Assembly: GCF_038002965.1 (NCBI RefSeq)
Contig: NZ_JBBOOE010000001.1
Location: 2,275,001 to 2,339,000, forward strand
DNA: 64,000 nucleotides
Source of the DNA: Robertmurraya sp. FSL R5-0851
Lineage (GTDB): Bacteria; Bacillota; Bacilli; Bacillales; Cytobacillaceae
Direction: 5' to 3'
Shown here piece by piece: positions 60,834-64,000 of this stretch (position 1 is the stretch's first letter; each line of letters starts with the position of its first letter). Under the pieces are notes generated by a model. It saw only the letters and a list, made by a program, of their open reading frames with translations. It had not been told where the DNA came from and made no database searches. The translations under genes and the position numbers were made by a program.

Positions 60834-61310
60834 TTAATTTGGTGTATTTAATAAGTCTTTTCTACGAAACAAATGAACTAGCAGCTGGATGTATCTAATG
60901 ACCAATAAACAACCTGAAAGAGGAATGATTAGGTATACGATTGAAAAATTGATTCCTAATCCTGAACTCTTTTGCCCTGTTTGTGAACTGAAATCAACCA
61001 ACAGGTAACTATACCAAACCAACATAAAGCTAAATATGATTGCTACTACATAAATAATTGCCATGAGGAGCTTATATGATTTCCCTTTTAGTAGTTGGGG
61101 TATAAACTCAATACTCATATGTTCACTTTCTCTAGCACATACACTCATTCCAACAAATGTTACCCATATTAAGAGATAGCGAATTAATTCTTCTGACCAA
61201 ATTAAACCCGATCCCATTACCCTAAGAATGACATTTACTATTACCAGCAAGGTAGCTATCAATATGCTCATTGCTATAAATATATCTTCAATTCTATTTA
61301 GTATTTTCAC
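60834..61310 (-). CDS. dctQ: TRAP transporter small permease, DctQ
   Basis: This four-helix subunit bridges DctP and DctM. Membrane helices are visible near residues 12-30, 45-60, 85-105 and 125-145, with SEELIRYLLIWVTFVGMS as the conserved segment. The start is GTG 61310, with GGGGGATACTA upstream. Length is 158 aa. It is separated from dctP by 290 bp that contain a MITE-like element. Confidence 0.88.
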   Translation of the reverse strand: MKILNRIEDIFIAMSILIATLLVIVNVILRVMGSGLIWSEELIRYLLIWVTFVGMSVCARESEHMSIEFIPQLLKGKSYKLLMAIIYVVAIIFSFMLVWYSYLLVDFSSQTGQKSSGLGINFSIVYLIIPLSGCLLVIRYIQLLVHLFRRKDLLNTPN

Positions 61311-61419
61311 TAGTATCCCCCCATCGGATTTTCGTGTAACAACCTTAAAAAAATAAAGGAGAAATTAGGGTTACTCTTAACTCGTAGGTATTATGTTTTG
61401 AGTTTCCCTAATTTTCAAT

Positions 61420-61564
61420 AGCTGTTTTCTAGTAGATTATTGTTTTTGAGGTGATTATATTGATTGGAATTTAGGAGTGTGACTCCTGCACCGCAGAAAG
61501 CACACACCTGGAGTTTCAATCAACCTACCTTAGTTAAATAGCAACAAAGGTTACGAAACAGCCT
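61420..61564. repeat. MITE-like element with a degenerate Bacillaceae intergenic repeat inside
   Basis: Left end AGCTGTTTTCTAGTAGATTA and right end (minus strand AGGCTGTTTCGTAACCTTTG) are imperfect inverted repeats of the family at 24798-24983. Inside, TTGATTGGAATTTAGGAG, GACTCCTGC and CACCTGGAGTTTCAATCAAC look like a shortened form of a repeat widespread between Bacillaceae genes. No ORF is present. It splits dctP from dctQM. Confidence 0.6.
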
Positions 61565-61600
61565 TTTCTATAAATCCATAGATTAAACAAGAAATACTAG

Positions 61601-62662
61601 TTATTGAATTCCTAATTCTTTATAAATGATGTCTAATAGCTCCTTTTTCTCAGGGGTATTGCTAAATTCTTTGTGCAAAGGTAAGGATAATTCCACAAAT
61701 TCGTTTCTTTGTTCTTCAGAAAGTGTATGAACTTCAAGTCCTAGTTCTGGAAATTCTTTTATTCGAGTGTCTGACATTTCCTGTGTTAAATCACGGGCAT
61801 AGATTCTTGATTCTTCTTCAGATTCCATAATGATTTGTTGGAACTCCGGACTTAATCCATTAAACCAATCAAGGTTAGCTACAATCATATAAAATTGGTA
61901 GCCATGTTCAGTTATTGATAAATGGTCCTGGACCTCATAGAGTTTGTTAGAACTAATTGTTTCTAATGGGTTTTCCTGTGCATCAACGACCCCTTGCTGC
62001 AAGGCATTATATAGCTCCGCAAATTCAATAGGTACAGGATTTGCTCCGTATGTTTCATATGTTTTAATTAAAATCTCAGAAGGTATAACTCTCATATTTT
62101 TCCCACTTAAATCTGAGGGAGTAAGGATAGGGTCACCTTTACTTGTCATTGACTTAAAGCCCCCTGCCCAAAAACCAAATCCCTTAAATTTAACTGCCTC
62201 GAGATGATCTAATGCTTTTGTACCTGCCTCCCCTGATAATACCTCCCAAATCTGATCCTCATTATTAGGCCATAAGAATGGATATTCAAAAACTTGAAGA
62301 GTTTCTGCATTAAAGGAGGTAACAGTTGAAAGCAATGTTTGGGTCATATGTATGGTACCTAGTTGAACCTGTTCTGTTTGCTCTCTTATTGCACCTAGCT
62401 GAAGGTTCGGATATAATTCTACTTTAATTTTCCCTTCCGATTTTTCCTCGACAAGCTCCTTGAATTTTTCAGCACCTACTGTTAATGGATGATCTGGTGG
62501 AGTCATACCTGCCAATTTAATCGTTAGACTTTCTGCTTGACTACCTGTATTTTCATTCCCAGCACCTGTGGTAGATGATGAATTGCCACATCCGGTTAAA
62601 AATAGGATTAGAATGAGTGTAAGACTAACTATTTTAGGGTAACTAAGCTTTATTCTCTTCAT
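61601..62662 (-). CDS. dctP: TRAP transporter solute-binding lipoprotein, DctP
   Basis: This receptor of a TRAP transporter captures an organic acid outside the cell. The signal peptide ends in a lipobox LFLTGCGNSS, and the mature protein has the DctP fold with TPPDHPLTVGAEKFKELVEE, IRVIPSEI-like strands (here MRVIPSEIL) and the key arginine in that strand for the carboxylate. EFAELYNALQQGVVDAQENP is conserved. Length is 353 aa. GGGAGGA precedes the ATG. It is the first gene of the catabolic cluster, behind three palindromes and an IS110-type element. Confidence 0.92.
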   Translation of the reverse strand: MKRIKLSYPKIVSLTLILILFLTGCGNSSSTTGAGNENTGSQAESLTIKLAGMTPPDHPLTVGAEKFKELVEEKSEGKIKVELYPNLQLGAIREQTEQVQLGTIHMTQTLLSTVTSFNAETLQVFEYPFLWPNNEDQIWEVLSGEAGTKALDHLEAVKFKGFGFWAGGFKSMTSKGDPILTPSDLSGKNMRVIPSEILIKTYETYGANPVPIEFAELYNALQQGVVDAQENPLETISSNKLYEVQDHLSITEHGYQFYMIVANLDWFNGLSPEFQQIIMESEEESRIYARDLTQEMSDTRIKEFPELGLEVHTLSEEQRNEFVELSLPLHKEFSNTPEKKELLDIIYKELGIQ

Positions 62663-62684
62663 GATAAATCCTCCCTCTATAAAT

Positions 62685-62742
62685 GTTGATCTATCAACGG
62701 TTTACCCCGTTGGTGGGGTGTCAAAAAAATATTTTTCGACAC
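62685..62742. promoter_or_regulatory. Three consecutive palindromes upstream of dctP
   Basis: GTTGATCTATCAAC (62685-62698) and CAACGGTTTACCCCGTTG (62695-62712) are perfect palindromes that share 4 bases; a third, GTGTC (62718-62722) with GACAC (62738-62742), encloses an A/T core. They lie 23-80 bp before the dctP ATG, where operators or leader hairpins belong. Confidence 0.55.
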
Positions 62743-62784
62743 GTTCCCTAACAATATTTTTATATTATGTTAATCTATCCCAAC

Positions 62785-62895
62785 ACATGGGTACGCTACG
62801 CGGTCACTACTGGATAATAGTGGTAAGTAGTGTTGGAGAATTATGTGATGCACAATGGATCTCTGCGTAGCTTATGATGACGTACCCTCCCATGT
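62785..62895 (-). ncRNA. Structured region, candidate IS110 guide (bridge/seek) RNA
   Basis: ACATGGGTACGCTACGC (62785-62801) can pair with GCGTAG (62865-62870), CGTACCC (62881-62887) and CATGT (62891-62895), enclosing an inner hairpin CACTAC with GTAGTG. Such long-range pairing in non-coding DNA beside an IS110-type transposase matches the guide RNAs known for this family; for IS1111-type members they lie downstream of the transposase, as here. The region to 63050 has further short hairpins. Expression is inferred. Confidence 0.5.
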
Positions 62896-63050
62896 CTCTG
62901 GGCATCAATGTGCCTACATTCCTTCGTTCGGTCTAGTCATAAGGCAGAGGCTAGCGAAGCTCCTATAGGGACTCAAGGTCGAATGGAAAAAATATTGCCA
63001 GCTTCTCCGTGTCATCCTGTTGTCTAGGTCTGTTAAGGGGATGTAGAACT

Positions 63051-64000
63051 TTACATAGCCTCTGCGAGACTAGGAATATCCTTCATCATTCGCTGAGCGT
63101 CAAACGCTTTGTGCTTTGTACATATTCCATGTAACACTTTTAATAGTTTTCCGCATAGTACCACGATAGATTGCTTCTTGCGTAACGGATTATCCTTACG
63201 GCTTGTGTAATACTCATGTAGTTTTCTAAAGGCTTCATTATGGCGAATCATCGGCATCATTACCCGGAAAAGGAGGGCGCGAAGCCTTCTTCTGCCTCTT
63301 TTGGAAATGCGTTTTTGTCCTTTATGCTGCCCAGAGGAATTTTCACGTAATGTTAGTCCCGCAAGTTTAATGATTTGGCGTGGATCTCTATAGTGTGAAA
63401 AGCTACCGATTTCAGCTAATAAATCGACAATTGTGATATCTCCAAGTGCTTGAACCGTTGAGAGCCATTCGTACTCTACGGATGTTTGTGTAAGTTCAAC
63501 TAAGTGCTGTGTAATACTTTCAATATCTTGTTCCAACTGGTGGTAACGGCGAACGAGTGTGGCGATTTCAATACGGGCCATCTCACGTCCCTCTGTTACT
63601 CCTATGGAGTTAGCAGCGACTTCAATGAGACGCATTGCTTTCGGTCTCTGGGGGGATTTGAGTCCCTCAACCTGACGATAAAGAGTTAAAACTTCATCGG
63701 GTTGTTTCTGATGAAGATCACTTGGAAATGGGGTACATTCAAGTACAGCCATAGCCATTTTTCCGAATGACGGAAACACCTGGGTAAACTCAGGAAAATA
63801 GCGATCTAACCAGCGAATCATCATATTTTTGACAGCTCCAAGTTCCTCTGTCAACTTACTTCTAAAGGTTGCGCCCACACGGAGTTCGGCTTCCATGTCT
63901 TTCAATATACGTGGATAACTGAAGCGTCCATCTTTTATAAGACGAGCGATTACTAGCGCATCTTTACGATCATGTTTGGTTGGTAGATTGTCGTCTAACT
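63051..64000 (-). CDS. IS110/IS1111-family transposase (5' end outside window)
   Basis: This is a DEDD-type recombinase with C-terminal Transposase_20 domain. The visible part begins inside the N-terminal catalytic domain at DDNLPTKHDRKDALVIARLI and runs on to the C-terminal segment SFSHYRDPRQIIKLAGLTL, then RENSSGQHKGQKRISKRGRR and a catalytic serine-bearing stretch. There is no frameshift in the 316 codons seen, so the gene may be active. The frame is open to the window edge and the start codon is not seen; a shorter reading from TTG 63905 would drop the conserved DRKDA part. Confidence 0.93.
   Translation of the reverse strand, partial: LDDNLPTKHDRKDALVIARLIKDGRFSYPRILKDMEAELRVGATFRSKLTEELGAVKNMMIRWLDRYFPEFTQVFPSFGKMAMAVLECTPFPSDLHQKQPDEVLTLYRQVEGLKSPQRPKAMRLIEVAANSIGVTEGREMARIEIATLVRRYHQLEQDIESITQHLVELTQTSVEYEWLSTVQALGDITIVDLLAEIGSFSHYRDPRQIIKLAGLTLRENSSGQHKGQKRISKRGRRRLRALLFRVMMPMIRHNEAFRKLHEYYTSRKDNPLRKKQSIVVLCGKLLKVLHGICTKHKAFDAQRMMKDIPSLAEAM

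Larger units (their letters stand above)
62745..64000 (-). mobile_element. IS110-family insertion element (partial, left end uncertain)
   Basis: The element consists of the transposase gene and a roughly 300-bp non-coding tail. IS110 elements lack ordinary terminal repeats, so the exact end could not be fixed; the boundary is drawn where the dctP leader palindromes stop. The other end is beyond the window. It has landed just upstream of the catabolic cluster. Confidence 0.7.

Overview
The window is low-GC Gram-positive DNA, most likely from an aerobic, metabolically versatile Bacillaceae (Bacillus, Neobacillus or a close genus). The reasons are strong AGGAGG ribosome sites with frequent TTG/GTG starts, Bacillus-type genes (YfmM-like ABC-F, YkvA-like and DUF3231 proteins, an MhqO/azoreductase pair with an MhqR-type operator, a YesMN-type two-component system), and a short degenerate copy of an intergenic repeat common in Bacillaceae. 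No rRNA, tRNA or CRISPR array was seen. Many starts were moved to a downstream codon with a well-spaced ribosome site; each move is stated in its entry.

Layout. 1-7.7 kb (all minus): peptide-type ABC ATPases (oppDF-like), hydantoinase/oxoprolinase subunits HyuB and HyuA, a FrlB-like SIS-domain deglycase and a GntR/UTRA regulator. 8-10.6 kb: an unknown 154-aa protein, an Rpn/PDDEXK-family protein and a GIY-YIG protein. 10.9-12.8 kb: a quinone/thiol-stress pair (MhqO-like dioxygenase and FMN reductase) with a perfect MhqR-type operator inside a 94-bp block that recurs, decayed, at 8.0 kb. 13.2-15.2 kb: a 48-aa gene and a hybrid cluster protein gene (hcp) with an FNR-type promoter. 15.4-19.4 kb: an aquaporin and glutathione-independent formaldehyde dehydrogenase operon with a sigma-54 promoter and two helically phased palindromes, facing the gene of a sigma-54 activator. 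19.7-23.3 kb: DUF3231, YkvA-like and ABC-F genes plus a MazG-like remnant. 23.3-33 kb: a fructan/sucrose system (GH32 hydrolase, CUT1 permeases, two binding proteins, YesMN-type regulators) without its own ATPase. 33.4-36.1 kb: a PAS-GGDEF-EAL protein.

36.8-62.7 kb is the most interesting part: 24 genes all on the minus strand, forming a catabolic cluster. It encodes uptake by four transporter families (TRAP, Liv-type ABC, BenE, MFS), an FCD-type GntR regulator, a Rieske ring-hydroxylating oxygenase (alpha and beta), a zinc alcohol/diol dehydrogenase, a molybdenum hydroxylase (CoxL/S/M-like) with its maturation factors (XdhC, MocA, CoxG), a CobW GTPase, a maleate-isomerase-like enzyme, a CaiB CoA-transferase paired with an HMG-CoA-lyase-like enzyme, and an ACT-domain malic enzyme. 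I infer breakdown of an aromatic or N-heteroaromatic acid through a maleate-type (possibly methylmaleate) intermediate to fumarate/malate/pyruvate and acetyl-CoA. The substrate cannot be read from sequence, and neither the oxygenase reductase nor a ring-cleaving enzyme is in the cluster.

62.75-64 kb: an IS110-type transposase, cut by the window end, with a highly structured non-coding tail that may encode a guide (bridge/seek) RNA.
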